DNA of 5,945 bases, from NCBI GenBank assembly GCA_029288095.1, contig JARFPW010000033.1, positions 1-5,945 of the forward strand. Reading direction: 5' to 3'. Shown here in pieces: positions 5,716 through 5,945 of this stretch (position 1 is its first letter; the number at the start of each line of letters is the position of its first letter). The position numbers and the translations under genes are program-made. The notes under the pieces were generated by a model, which saw nothing but the letters and a program-made list of their open reading frames with translations, had not been told where the DNA came from and searched no databases. The stretch comes from Gemmatimonadota bacterium. GTDB lineage: Bacteria > Gemmatimonadota > Gemmatimonadetes > Palauibacterales > Palauibacteraceae.

Positions 5716-5945
5716 GTGCTGAACAGCCCCGCGAATCCCATGAATGCCAGCGACAGCGAACCGGCGATGATCAGGACGAGCCCCATCCCGCGCGCCAGCC
5801 CCGGAACCGTCGCCAGCTCTGTCTGTTCGCGAATCGACGCCATGAGAACGAGTGCCAGTGTGAGGCCAAGTCCGGCTCCCACGGCGAAGAACAGGCCTTC
5901 GAGGAATCCATAACCCCGGTTCGTCTGGAAGATCGCCAGCCCGAG
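5712..5945 (-). CDS. RnfA/NqrE-type membrane subunit, C-terminal end
   Basis: The last 77 residues of an integral membrane subunit of the Rnf or Na+-NQR complex, which couples electron transfer between ferredoxin or NADH and another carrier to ion transport. The gene enters from the right edge, so the start is not seen. The fragment has two membrane helices: GFLEGLFFAVGAGLGLTLAL and, after the conserved IRE loop with VPGLARG, GLVLIIAGSLSLAFMGFAGL. The IRE, VP-x-x-RG and SLAFMGF-x-GL elements match RnfA and NqrE ends; SLAFMGF and the opening LGLA look more like RnfA, while the adjacent NqrM-like gene favours NqrE. RnfA and NqrE are homologous, and the fragment alone does not decide between them. 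Its TGA (5712-5714) overlaps the next start codon. Confidence 0.85.
   Translation of the reverse strand, partial: LGLAIFQTNRGYGFLEGLFFAVGAGLGLTLALVLMASIREQTELATVPGLARGMGLVLIIAGSLSLAFMGFAGLFST

Noticed and set aside
4850..5722. Long 290-codon plus-strand frame (and the 5007-5687 frame)
   Set aside because: It is antisense to apbE, whose motifs are complete and in order. The product is Arg/Pro-rich low-complexity sequence.
1..5945. CRISPR arrays, insertion sequences, tRNA or rRNA genes
   Set aside because: No spaced repeats, transposase motifs, terminal inverted repeats or RNA gene signatures were seen.

Overview
The window is GC-rich, gene-dense bacterial DNA. Third-position G/C bias, strong GGAGG-type ribosome sites, a leishmanolysin-like metalloprotease, an FG-GAP/choice-of-anchor-B exported protein and an Rnf/Nqr-type complex would suit Gemmatimonadota or a similar environmental Gram-negative lineage. 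That placement is an inference from gene content only.

Layout. Left half, plus strand: the 3' part of a metalloprotease gene (1-851, cut by the window edge), a strong terminator hairpin (879-911), then a large exported double-propeller protein (1074-3512) followed by a GC-rich hairpin. Centre, plus strand: a DUF411/CopG-like thioredoxin-fold protein (3679-4176) whose reading frame is interrupted by one TGA at 3841-3843. Right half, minus strand, read from right to left: the C-terminal end of an RnfA/NqrE-type membrane subunit (5712-5945), a 48-residue Cys-rich membrane protein resembling NqrM (5569-5715), the flavin transferase ApbE (4596-5582), and a Cys-rich zinc-ribbon protein (4189-4581). 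These four overlap or nearly touch and look like one operon. They converge on the DUF411 gene, with a perfect 10-bp inverted repeat at the junction.

The main result is that the DUF411 gene is probably a selenoprotein gene. The TGA stands exactly where the family has the first Cys of its CxCC motif, so the site reads K-S-P-T-U-G-C-C. The frame is intact on both sides, all downstream family motifs are present, and a 7-bp hairpin with a GGU loop begins 14 nt after the TGA, with its loop 21 nt after it, as expected for a bacterial SECIS element. TGA is an ordinary stop for the other complete genes here except the zinc-ribbon gene (TAG), so a changed genetic code is unlikely. A conventional gene caller would start this gene at the internal GTG 3862 and lose both the signal/anchor segment and the active site. 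No Sec machinery gene (selA, selB, selC, selD) lies in the window, so the genome must be checked for it.

The right-hand operon makes functional sense: ApbE attaches FMN covalently to Rnf/Nqr subunits, NqrM-type proteins help mature Na+-NQR, and the membrane fragment is a subunit of such a complex. The zinc-ribbon protein is an uncharacterised fourth member.
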